A stretch of DNA of 64,000 nucleotides from Anarhynchus alexandrinus. Taxonomy: Eukaryota > Chordata > Aves > Charadriiformes > Charadriidae. Position numbers and translations under genes: made by a program. Every line of letters begins with the position of its first letter. Position 1 is the first letter of the stretch. Where the stretch lies: positions 248,001 to 312,000 of the forward strand of contig VUYV01000499.1 in assembly GCA_008711295.1 (NCBI GenBank), in the 5' to 3' direction. Shown piece after piece: positions 32,601 through 42,788 of this stretch. The notes under the pieces were generated by a model. It ran no database searches. It saw only the letters and a program-made list of their open reading frames with translations, and was not told the DNA's origin.

Positions 32601-35351
32601 ATTCAATTCTTATTGTCAAAGCATGTTGAAAGTTGTCAACTAAATTCTAATTAAAGATTCTTCAAGTAAGGCAGAAGGGAGCATAGCCAGCCTCCCCAAT
32701 CCTCACTTCAGCATACAGCGCCAGATAAGAGTGTTCATTTGCTCTGTTAAAAGGAACACATTCGCTGAAGTTAGTGGCACGGTTTCATTTTAATATATTA
32801 GACTCAATGACTGAACAAGGAAGAAGCTAAATGGGGCTAAAAAAACAAGTATTCAAATTATGTTAAACTCCATTATATTAGGAAACCTTGGCAACCCTCA
32901 CACTCTGGCAGATTTCCACTGTGGCGATTTGAGATGTTCCTCCTATCAAAATTCCACTATTTTGCCAGGGGCTACTATTTGTATGGCAGGGACAGCCAAA
33001 TGCAACACACATCTATCTCAGCTCAAAGTCTAGGATCTTACTTTAAACTAGCAATAATGATGGGTTTGCACCAGCCAGCCAGGCAGAGCAGCTGAGGCTT
33101 GAGCACACTTTTTGCTCTACTGTAGCCAGCAGAAGAGCAGTAACCTCCTGCAGTAAGGCAGGGAGGGGAGGAAGCATCTTAAATCATGATGACCGTCCAT
33201 GAAGAGCCTGCTGCTGCCCAGATTGCTGTTAATATCGGTGCTCTGACACACACCTGCCGGCATACTGAACTGGAAAAGGCAGTTACCAATTCCACTTTTT
33301 GACATCCTAGTTTAAAGTCTACAATATTAACACAAGCCGTCACTTATTTCAGTTTACGTAAGCACACTGGGCTGTAAACTGCAGTGGTGTACGGATGGAT
33401 ACGTGACCCGCCCTGCCAAGCCTTCCGTGTGGGCAATAATCTGCAGCAGCAAAGAAGGAGCCATAATCGCTTCAGCTGTTACAGATACATCCACCTGCAA
33501 TCTGGAGCCAAAGCACTGGCACAACAGTCTTTGTTTACCATTGTATCATATCGCTATACCACATACAGAGTTCCCTTAAGAAGGCTGTGTGTTGCATTTA
33601 GCATTCAGAATAACCATGTTCAGCAATATCAAGTGCTATTTGTGCCATAAATACCTTTAACATACAGGACTTACTTCCTGAAGAACTAGGTAAAAACCCA
33701 AGAATCATTTCAGTCTAGCCTTTGACCATATCCTCTTTTTCAATGACTGGCAATATATGTTTATAAGTAATCTATAACTCGGAATCAGGGCACTATTAAA
33801 GAAAACACTACTTTGTGTTACAACCTTGTTTAAACAACATCTGCTCAAAACCACAAGAAAGAAGCAAGTTCAGAAGCTAGATCCCCTTTCCTTCAAAAGA
33901 AAGAAAAAGCAACTAAAAACACCCTCCCCTCACACCCAGCCACTGAGCTTATAAATAATGTTACAGACCTGTAATGCTGTACTTTGCCCTGCAGAAAGAA
34001 AGGAGGTCTGACTTTTCTACAAAGTCCTTTAGCAGCGTTCTGCTCCATGGTTTTCTACCTTTACTCAAGGCACTATCAAACATTGAAGGAATCTCGCCTA
34101 GGCACTCCTCGACTTGATAGGAAATGTTTGTGTGCTCAAGGTTTTATCTCCCATGTGATCAGAGCAAGTTTGTCTTACTCTCGAACAAATATAAACAAAA
34201 GCGCTTGCTATGCCCGGTCTTCAATGTTTACAGCCATAACAGACTTTTGTTTATCTCACTTTATACCGTTAGCTTGTTGAACGTAAGCATGTTTTTACTT
34301 CTCTGCTTCAATGTCATTACATTATATTATTTGAGCACCAAGAGCCCGCTAAAACGGATAAAGTTAGTTTAGATTTCATCATCCAAACAGGCTACTTATA
34401 AAGCTAGATACAATACAAGCCTGTGACCACAAAAGTAAATTTCACTGGAAAAAAATAAACTCCTTCATATACATGGAAACATCTTACAAGCACTCCGCTT
34501 ATAAGCCGTACACACAAGTTAACCCTCTCAAACCGGCTTATGGATTAAGCCCTGGATTTACAAAGTCGGTATTGGGGCTGCCACCTTTTGCAAGGCACAG
34601 CTCCGCAGCCCGCAGAAGCGCGGCGACCCCCAGCGTTGCAAACCCCCCCTTCCCCCCCCATCCCCGGGCTCCCTTCCCCAGACACCGCTTCCCAGAACGG
34701 CGGCGGAGGGGCCCGCGGAGACCGAAAGCGCTGCGGTCAGCGAGCCACCAGCGCCGGCGGGGGGGCAGCGCCTCCGCTCCCGGCCCCCCCCCCCCCCCCC
34801 CGCCCGGCCNNNNNNNNNNNNNNNNNNNNNNNNNNNNNNNNNNNNNNNNNNNNNNNNNNNNNNNNNNNNNNNNNNNNNNNNNNNNNNNNNNNNNNNNNNN
34901 NNNNNNNNNNNNNNNNNNNNNNNNNNNNNNNNNNNNNNNNNNNNNNNNNNNNNNNNNNNNNNNNNNNNNNNNNNNNNNNGGCGGCGGCGGCCCCCGGCGG
35001 CGGGGAGGGAGGGGGCGGCGGGGCGGCGACGCGAGGGGTGCCGGCGGCAGAGGCGGCGGCGGAGGCGGCGAGGAGGGCGGGCAGGCAGCCCTGCCAGCTG
35101 AGGTACCCGCAGTACGAGTCCCACAGCCACTGGTGCACCCGCCGCGCGTACTCCGCCGCGCTCAGCGGCTTCGCCCCGCCGCCCTCGCCCCCAACGGCCG
35201 CCGGAGGGGAGCGCGGCGGCGACGACGCGGCGGCGGTCGTGGCGGCGGCCTCCCCTCCGGCGACGCCGTCGTTCCTCTCGCTGCCGCCCTCCGCCATCGC
35301 TGCCGCCCCAGCGCCGGTCCGGCCCCCGCCCGGCTCCGCCATCTCCTCCAT
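26465..35351 (-). CDS. FAM8A1: FAM8A1, RDD-domain ER membrane protein (5 spliced exons, exon 1 interrupted by gap; introns included in span)
   Basis: FAM8A1 is an ER membrane protein of the RDD family reported to join the HRD1-HERP ER-associated degradation complex. Exons 2-5 join in frame and encode the whole RDD region: [18 protein letters not shown] (first membrane segment with the conserved Arg and Asp), a second hydrophobic segment across exons 3-4 ([13 protein letters not shown] / IICIWGAGG), the [10 protein letters not shown] motif, and a third segment in exon 5 followed by AYDIVAGT and the C-terminus VVRRNGVR. Exon 1 supplies a low-complexity N-terminus and the marker [21 protein letters not shown] 170-N gap removes the end of exon 1, so the protein cannot be completed. 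The start is uncertain: ATGs at 35351, 35342 and 35297 are all in frame with good context, and 35297 (MAEGG) best resembles human MAEGP. Confidence 0.95.
26937..27076 (-). CDS. FAM8A1: FAM8A1 coding exon 4
   Basis: This 140-nt exon has acceptor ttcttttacag and donor gtaagt, and runs from phase 0 to phase 2. It encodes [20 protein letters not shown] and onward to [10 protein letters not shown]. The GATPGKxLLGLRV motif is diagnostic of RDD domains. Confidence 0.97.
27299..27422 (-). CDS. FAM8A1: FAM8A1 coding exon 3
   Basis: This 124-nt exon has acceptor ttttgtacag and donor gtaact. After one base completing Lys it encodes [30 protein letters not shown] and [11 protein letters not shown]. The acidic loop leads into the second membrane segment. 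Confidence 0.97.
27423..31191 (-). other. FAM8A1: FAM8A1 intron 2 containing a CR1
   Basis: This 3.8 kb intron is non-coding for the gene. It holds the antisense CR1 at 28110-29685 and a small tandem repeat of atctatccttagta near 30938-30965. Confidence 0.8.
28110..29685 (+). mobile_element. CR1 LINE fragment, antisense to FAM8A1
   Basis: This 5'-truncated CR1 of about 1.6 kb starts in the ORF2 region before the RT domain (ccacttttaaaaaacggtag near 28300). It includes [13 protein letters not shown], a decayed [34 protein letters not shown] and [10 protein letters not shown] (catalytic Asp pair at about 28816), and ends with [19 protein letters not shown] and the tail ctattctatgattatatgac. 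Stops and frameshifts show it is dead. It is the least truncated copy in the window. Confidence 0.92.
31192..31312 (-). CDS. FAM8A1: FAM8A1 coding exon 2
   Basis: This 121-nt exon has acceptor ctgttacag and donor gtaagt. It begins two bases into a Gly codon and encodes [39 protein letters not shown] and two bases of Lys. It is the first RDD membrane segment. The entry phase requires exon 1 to end on a single G. Confidence 0.96.
31313..34809 (-). other. FAM8A1: FAM8A1 intron 1 (left part)
   Basis: Mostly unique A+T-rich intron, grading into GC-rich sequence after 34570. There is a short C run at 32244-32252. Open frames here are chance. The boundary with exon 1 lies in or beside the gap. Confidence 0.65.
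34784..34801 (+). repeat. Homopolymer C run (18 bases)
   Basis: A pure C tract at the gap edge is G-rich on the FAM8A1 coding strand. It is a likely cause of the assembly break. Confidence 0.9.
34810..34979. other. Assembly gap (170 N)
   Basis: This run of N lies inside the GC-rich FAM8A1 first exon region, next to an 18-base C run. Its length is probably arbitrary. No good splice donor follows it on the minus strand (34560-34809), so the exon 1 donor and the remaining N-terminal codons are probably inside. Confidence 0.95.
34980..35351 (-). CDS. FAM8A1: FAM8A1 coding exon 1, 5' part (truncated by assembly gap)
   Basis: Up to 124 codons are visible between the first well-placed ATG (35351) and the gap. 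The marker [20 protein letters not shown] (about 35156-35094) matches human EYSRQVHEWLWQSYCGYLTW; it is flanked by Ala/Gly/Pro/Ser-rich low-complexity sequence. The frame stays open upstream to 35576 without a stop, so the start is not proven. The low coordinate is only the gap edge. Confidence 0.88.
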
Positions 35352-35380
35352 CGCCTCTGACACTGAGGGCCTGGCCTCAC

Positions 35381-35392
35381 CGCGCATGCGCC
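35381..35392 (-). promoter_or_regulatory. NRF1-like motif
   Basis: The sequence cgcgcatgcgcc differs by one base from the NRF1 consensus YGCGCAYGCGCR. It lies about 30 bases upstream of the first good FAM8A1 ATG and itself contains an in-frame ATG on the minus strand. Confidence 0.5.
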
Positions 35393-36180
35393 GGGGAGAC
35401 GCCTCGCCTCTCCCACTTACCGCGGCGGGGAGGAGGGGGAGGGGGGAAGTAGGCAAACACTGGGTGGAGTCCTTCGGGCACCCAGCCTGACGGGGAGCGT
35501 ACCACTCTCCGGTAAACCCCTTTCTGCCGTTGCGCCGGGAAAGAACCAGGCCTCCTCTCTCTCTCTTCCGCTCCACACACCACCACCACCCCCCGTGAGA
35601 TGGTATCGCCTAGAGCCGAGGCAGGGACGCGGTCTGCCCCGGGCGGTTCCAAGCGCTTTAGGGGTGGAGAAGAGCGGAGGGCCTGAGCGCGGTGCGGCCC
35701 GGTAGGTCTCCCGGCAGCAGTGTATGCACGGAAGGCGCATAGTTTTTACTCAGCATAAACAGCGGGGCTCTCCCGTCCCCGGGTCTTCCCTCAGCCGCCC
35801 GGAGGCAGCGTGGGGAGCTGCCATCCCCTCAGCGGGAGCGGCGGCTCGGCCCGGCCCGGGGCCCGCGGCGGGGGTTCGGCCTCCTCCTCAGGCGAAGCCC
35901 CGGCCTTGGTTTCGCAGCCGGAGCCGCAGCTGTGAGAGCTGGGCCTCGGGCGGCGGGGTTGATCGCTCCAGCGCGTTGTGGTGAAGTGTGGGAAGGGAGT
36001 CTGTCCGTCTTCTCCTCCTTGCCATAGGGCTCCCTTGGCAAGGCGCGCCTGAGCTCCCGTCTCTCGCCTTCTCCGTCCCCTCAGCCGGCTTCTGAACGCC
36101 GCCCGGGTCACGGACTCACTGCTCTTCGCGGGCTGCGGGGGATGAGGCCGTAAGCCCGAGCGGGCATTGCCCTGCTTCTG

Positions 36181-39100
36181 AGCAGCTGCAGCCGGAGGGA
36201 GTTACCTGTCCTTCGGCTTACTGCCGGTGTATCTTTGCTCATTTCTGTTAACGCATTCTAGCGTCTTGTTTTCAAGGCAGGGTTTTAAACAATTTTTAAG
36301 ACCAAGGAATTGGGGAAGCATTCATGTGGATGTTTGAAACTGAAATTCAATTTCTTCCTTTGCTTGGGCGATGCAGATCACATCTCGTGCGTCGTGCTGA
36401 AGTGTTCTAATAGTAGGAGCTCTTTTAAAGAGTCTTTGGATGAGAGTTGTTGGACATTAATCAACAGCAACCTCTTGTCATTCAAAAGCGGTTAATTATT
36501 ATTGTGCCCAGCAGCCTACATATATTCATGCTATTTAGACACTTGTATCAAGTATGTATATTCATGTACAGCATGAAATTAAATGAAAATGTTGGTTAAC
36601 ATGACTCTCAATTACTGAAACATGCAGACTGAGTCACCAGAGAGTGAGAACTTCACCCCTTGTTGGAGCAAGCAGCCAGGTACAAAACATGAAACTTGAG
36701 CCCAAAACCAAATGTCTGCATTTACATAAGGATAAAGTGAAACACTATATATTTCAGTGTAGAAAAATGGCATAACTCTCTCCCAAATTAAATCAATTTA
36801 GCCTTTCACTCTGAAACTAATCTGATTCATCCAGCTGAGGATTTTGAAGGAGAGATTGGCTCTAAGAGCTATCATGGTCCACTGAGAGGCATTTTTTTTC
36901 TCATAAATGCAACTTCAGGTGTAATACAGGCAGAAAACAGAGTCCTAGTGGTCACAGTTGATAGCAACTATGGCACAGGCCATAGCAAATCAGCTGGAGA
37001 AAAATGAACTTTTCCACATGTATCTTAGGGTACACAGATTTTTTTGTGTGGTTGTCTGTTTACCAGTACTGTCTCCTTTGGGAGTTGTGTGTAAATAACT
37101 TTATTTGCCTTTCACCTTGACCTGGATTGAATGAAGAGTAACCAGAAAACAACTTTACTCAGCAATGTGGCACTCGGAAGCCTTACCTGTTACCTAATTC
37201 CCTATCACATTCTTTAGTGTTCCCAGAGAGGGAAATACGAATGTGCCTCCGTCGAAGCAGCACTGGAACTAGGGATTTGGAGAAGAGTCTTTGGTGGTCA
37301 GTGGTGATCAGGTAGGGTCCTTGGCATGCAGCGGGATTCTTCTGGCACGAAGCAGGGTTAAGCCTAGAAGATCACAGCTGAGATTTGGGTGGTGGAGTAG
37401 AGTGTTCTCTGTTCTTCTACAAAAATTTGGCACCCAAAAAGATTTTTCAGGATTATTTCAACCATAAAGAGGAAGCAGGTTCTTGTTTCCTGGTAGTCAG
37501 AATGTTCCTTGGATAATGTTGTTTATGAGTTTTATCTAATGACTACTTCATATGTCAGGGGCCTGTTTATAGGCACCTTCTGGGGGCAGTAGCTACTTCT
37601 GGGCGATAATTTCACAGCAGTGTGCCAAGATCACATCCAACAGGAGAACTGAATCTGTCTTGTATGTTCTTGGTAACTGCTGTGCTTGCTAGCATCTTGT
37701 GCAATGAAGTGAACATTACCTCCATTGTCTGGAGGCAGCTGCTTCCACATTTTTAGAAGGAGCCCAGCTGAACAGCACATCAGGAGAGTGCGCTAAGGGT
37801 GCGTACTGAGTTGAGCCCCTGAAGAATTTCAAATGGACAAATGCTTGATCTCCAGGAAAGAAATGTGATGCAGAGGTTTATGAACATGCACATAGCACAG
37901 TAACATTGAAGGAACTCATGCTGATCCAGATACACTGAGAACCCAGAAAAGAGTAAGAACAAGAATTGTTTGTCTGGATAATAAGTATGGTACTGGGAAG
38001 TCTTAGTAAGTGCCTAATTCCCTATGACATTGAAAAAATTCCTGGGTTTCAAATGCAGACTTGAAATTACTTATGCCTTTATCTTCAATAGCTCTGTTAA
38101 ATATTACTTTTAAGTTCAATCAAAAGTTTGGGTTTTTTTTAATGTGCTTTTAATGGAGATATGCTTAGCAGTGTTCAAAAAAACCAAAAGATCAAATTAA
38201 TCATTGGTAACAAATAGTTGTTTTTTCTTCTTCCTTGTTCATCCCAATCAAACCTTCTCCTTTTACCGATATGATAATTTCAAAATAAAACTAATCTTTA
38301 AATGTTTTTGCAGTGACTTTTAGAGAGTAGACATTCCCAGTTCTTGACAAACAGTATACATGTCCTTTGTAAATACTGTAGCATTACTGTAGCTGTAAAT
38401 ACAGCATTTTTTCATTAACAGAGCTTGCAAGGGCCTGGGCCTCAGCTGGTTTCTGCCATCTGGTGGATACACGGAGTCACTACCTCAATACTTCTAATTT
38501 CCACTAATTCTTAGTAACCAATATTCTAAATAACTAAGCGTGTATCACAGAATCACAGAAGGGTTGAGGTTGGCAGGGACCTCTGGAGGTCACCTGGTAC
38601 AACACCCTGCTCAAGCAGGGCTGCCTGGAGCTGGTTGCTCATGACCACGTCCTGGCTTTTGAATGTCTCCAAGGAGGGAGACTCCACCATCTCTCTGGGC
38701 AACCTCTGCCAGTGCTCAGTCATCCTCATAGTGAAAAAAGTGTTTCCTGGTGTTCAGAGGGAGCCTCCTGTGTTTCAGTTTGTGCCCGTTGCCTTTCGTC
38801 CTGTAACTGGGCAATACTAAGGAGAGCCTGGCTCCATCCTCTTTGCACTCCCCCTTCAGGTATTTATAGACATTAACAAATGAGCCTTCTTTTCTCCAGG
38901 CTGAACAGCCCCAGCTCTCTCAGCTTTTCCTCCTGGAAGAGTTGCTCCAGTCCATCATCTTTGTGGCCCTTTGCTGGTCTCTCTTCAGTATGTCCATGTC
39001 TCTCTTATACCGAGGAGCCCAGGACTGGACAGAGCACTCCAGATGTGGCCTCACTAGTGCTGAGTAGAGGCAAAGGATCACCTCCCTCGACCTGCTGGCA

Positions 39101-41200
39101 GTGCTCCTCCTTATGCAGCCCAGGATACCATCAGCTTTCTTTGCTGCAGGGACACATCACTGGCTCATGTTCAACTTGGTGTCCACCAGGACCCCAGGTC
39201 CTTTCCTGCCAAGCTGCTCTCCAGTTGGGCAGCCCCCAGCATATCCTGGTGCATGGGGTGGTTGTACCCCAGGTGCAGGACTTTGCAGTTCCCCTTGTTG
39301 AACTTCACGAGGTACTTGTACAGAGTACTTCATGAGTACTTTTACAGAGGTTCTATTTAAGAAAGTATGCGATCTGTTGAAGCTTTTGATAGGAAAAAGC
39401 TTTTTACATTTGGACACTTCGTAAAAAATCTCCTTCTCTTTTATATGTATTTTACTAGCTGGTTGACAGCATCTATACTGGTGAACATTTGACCCATGCA
39501 GGTTTATAAAAATGAACTGGCTAATTACACCATACACATTTGTTCCACATCAATATACGCACCAAATGCACTGTTTGCTGTTTCAACAATTGTATGGATT
39601 TAGAGAATAACCACAATTTTAGTGCAGTGTAGAGCTGAAATCAAGGGGCATATCTTGTGTGATAGCATGCAGTAAAAATAAATGATCAATAGGACCTTAG
39701 GGATGCTCACCCTTTAGCCGTTTAGCATTCCTTGCTGGAGTCAACCATTAAACACAGATCAAGCTTGCTGCTGAAGACTTGGTGGACACAACTGATCATG
39801 GTTGGGATGATTCATCAAATCATCATTCTGTGTCTTGTTGACTATTTCTATCTCAAGATATACTTAATTTTCCAGAAAATGAGTTTTAACCTTTAATTTT
39901 ACACAAATTCATGTAGGGTAGAATCAGAACCTTGGAACTATTTTGGTTTTATTGTGTTTATTTAGCACTCCTTTATTTTTTTGAAATTAAAGGCAGGTTG
40001 CAGGGAGAAACAGTCCAACCTGCTGGAAATGTATGACAAGTATTTTTTATGAGGACCAGAACTCATGAAAGCTGGTTATAGATTTTTTTGTCATGTGGCT
40101 GACTTAAGAGTACTGGATAAAAGCTATTTGCATATTTTAAAAGCCTCTCTCCTATTTTTCCGGTGTCCAGTAATGCATGGACTTGTTAGCCTTTTCTCCA
40201 TTTGAAGCAATTAGCTTGGGTCTGTCCATGCAAGACCTTCTTCCTTATCTTTTAAACCTCTGCCCTCTGACAAAGTTTTCAGGTGTGTTCAGGCTGTCAG
40301 GCACGCACTGTTACTGCATAAGGCTTCTTCCTGTTAAGAAACCAGTCAAAAAAATGTCTCTGGGTCTTGCATGTTGCAGGAACATGAGTGTTAGGGAGAA
40401 GGTCTAGCCACAAGGGAGTTTTCTTTCAAATGTTTAAAAGAAGAATCAGACCAGCCTTCACACAGTTTGTTTTTGAGGGGGGAATTAAATCCCTAGGAGG
40501 AACTAAAAGAACTTGCCTGTGTAGTGATTCAGAGCTGTCTCGCTGCATTCTGTTTATCATCAAGCATTTGATACTTGTTTTGTATCATACCTCCAAAGGA
40601 TAAAGTGGCTTCCTGTTGCTGCATAATGACTTGATCCCTATTTGATGCTGGATGAAAATCAGAGTGAGTATTTCAGGTCAGAATGCTCCAGAATTAGATT
40701 ATTTTATGGGAAAATTATGATTATGATTTAAGGATTAAACAGTCCTTCAACAATCCTTTTATCACAACAAGTATGCAGTGCCCATTTTTCTGACATGAAG
40801 CACATCCAAGTGAAATATGGAGCGGACCGCTTGTGGTTTGTTAACGCAGGAGGGACACATCCAAAGCCATATAGGGAAACAATGGGAAAAGCTAAAAATA
40901 GAAGGGAAACCTTATAAACTTGCACCAGGTCATGATCATCTCCCTAGACATAATCTCTGGAAGATACAGGTGTACCTAGAAGTGAGAATTATGAAAAGCT
41001 CAATTCTTTGGCTGTCACCAAAGTTGTATGCAAGAAACTTCAGGTTTATCTGCTAGCATGCAGAATGGGTATTCTTCACTGGGAGGTGGATTATGGCAGC
41101 AAAAGTAATATTTAATGAAATGGAAGAAGGAGCTACTTTTTCTCAGTCAAGCTTTAGAAATAGCATTTAAGAAGGAGAAAACATAGGACAAACACTGCAC
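36181..41200. other. Intergenic region between FAM8A1 and CAP2
   Basis: No gene was recognised. The region contains one CR1 (38547-39315) and two diverged copies of a 44-base sequence (37168-37211 and 37988-38031). Open frames of 60-150 codons here are either CR1 or chance. Confidence 0.65.
38547..39315 (-). mobile_element. CR1 LINE fragment, 3' part
   Basis: In reverse orientation this starts at the 3' terminal repeats (cacagaatcacagaag) and runs through the typical gttgaggttggcagggacct segment back into the ORF2 C-terminus, ending near ttgttgaacttcacgaggt. It is about 770 bases, 5'-truncated and carries stops. Confidence 0.92.
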
Positions 41201-42704
41201 TGGAGCAAGCTCTGAACAACTTTGTATTTAAACAAGTACACTTTCCTTTTTATTTCATAAGAAGTTTACTGTTGAAAAAATGGTATGTATTAAAGCAAAC
41301 ACATTATACACATAGATTAAACATCAGATAGCAAAACCTTACGGAATGAGCACTACTGGTTGTATTATATAGGGTTTACAATCAAAGATATACTTAAAAA
41401 CCCTCAAGAATTAATGTACTTTCAAGGTAAATTAGGCACAAAATTGTAAGCTTGTAACTAGCTCTGCAAGCATCTCACTGTGATTTCACTGTTACAAAGT
41501 ATTACAAGTGATCAAAAACATAAGCTAACTTTTAAAATTTTTAAAATTTTATTCGTACTATATGCTGAAATAGTACAAATGTATACAACACTCCAACTTT
41601 GTTAAAAAAGCATGTACAATAGGGACTACAAAGTAGAGTCAAAGGGCTACACAGGAAATTACCCCTTTATTTGGGCTCAGAATTAGTATGACATAAATCT
41701 ATGGCTTTGCTTTGTGGACATATTTGAAATGGAGTAAGTCCTACAAATGTGGGGAAGAAACAGGAAGATATTTTTAGTGACTATGAGCTACAATAGCAAC
41801 ATTTTAAAGGAACATTATTAGTAAGGAAACTAGCTGTTATCTGACATATATGCCTCCCTCAGTTTTCTGAATAGGATGCAAGATACAATGTGAAATTTTA
41901 AAGAATGAGAGATTGTCTCACAAAAAAAAAAAAAGAAAAAAAAATCCAAGGAGCAAAAATCCTTCAAGTGATTTGCTGCAAGGTTTTAGCTTAGATGAGG
42001 CTTTAGCTTAGAAAGAATCACTAATTTGCAAGAAATGAGAGGGCAACAGCAAGTCTGTGGACCGTAATAAAATCTTACCTCACAGAAAACATAGGGATCT
42101 TCTAAGTATATATATTAGAAAAGTGTTTGATTAAAATACCACATTTTTTTATCTTCTGTTAGCAAAATGTATTGCTGAAAGTTGTCCTTTTTTGCTTGTT
42201 TAAAACAAAACCCGTTATGACTGCCACAGAACTACAAGGAACTGCATACTTTCTAGGGGTACATTTTTACTGCATCATACAGGAATTGCTTAATAGGTAA
42301 AAATGAACATCTTAAAAGTCTTAATGCTGTTTTTGATTAGCAGAAACAGAAAAAGGAATGCACTGAAGCAAGATGATAACAAAGTGTATCATGCAGTATT
42401 TTGGCTTAATGTATACAGTATTTCAAACCAACGATGTGACTGGAGGGTGGGGGTTTTAATCCATTACATTCACATGACATCATTTAGAATTAAAATTGTA
42501 TGTGAAGGCAAACTGTGTGGGAACGTGAAAAATGCCTAACAAAAGCGTGCCAGATGTGTTACTGTTTCGAGCATGCAGAGCTAATGCTTGAAGGCCTATC
42601 ACAGCAGTATGAACTACTGCTACTTCTAGTTCTTTACATTACTGCTTTGTTTATGCTGGCTGTAGTCTGGTCACGGTCAGCAAGTGCTCTATGGCATTAG
42701 GAAG
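41201..42704 (-). other. CAP2: CAP2 3' untranslated region and flank (probable)
   Basis: A+T-rich non-coding sequence follows the CAP2 stop. Minus-strand AATAAA signals (TTTATT on plus) occur at 41548-41553 and 41249-41254, giving a 3' UTR of about 1.1-1.45 kb. A poly-A run interrupted by one G lies at about 41922-41944. Confidence 0.5.
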
Positions 42705-42788
42705 TTAACCCACAATCTCTGCAGGTTCAGTGACCAACTTAGATCCATCCCATGCTGTCTTGAACTGTTCAGGAACCGGAAATTCTTT
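42705..42788 (-). CDS. CAP2: CAP2 terminal coding exon
   Basis: There are 27 codons plus TAA. The acceptor on the minus strand is gtttcttaccag, phase 0. It encodes [20 protein letters not shown] and EPAEIVG, the conserved C-terminal end of the CARP domain. Confidence 0.97.
   Translation of the reverse strand, partial: KEFPVPEQFKTAWDGSKLVTEPAEIVG

Larger units (their letters stand above)
34580..36180. promoter_or_regulatory. FAM8A1: CpG island with FAM8A1 promoter and first exon
   Basis: G+C and CpG density rise sharply here relative to the A+T-rich flanks. The island covers FAM8A1 exon 1 and about 0.8 kb upstream. An NRF1-like palindrome cgcgcatgcgcc lies at 35381-35392, and an ETS core (CTTCCG, minus-strand CGGAAG) at 35565-35570. 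No TATA box was seen, as expected of a housekeeping promoter. The transcription start is not determinable by reading. Confidence 0.8.

Noticed and set aside
34473..35490. Long plus-strand open frames (295 and 300 codons) across the GC island
   Set aside because: They run through the N gap and are stop-poor only because of high G+C. The minus-strand frame matches FAM8A1.
38880..39335. 151-codon open frame on the plus strand
   Set aside because: It is the antisense side of a CR1 fragment.
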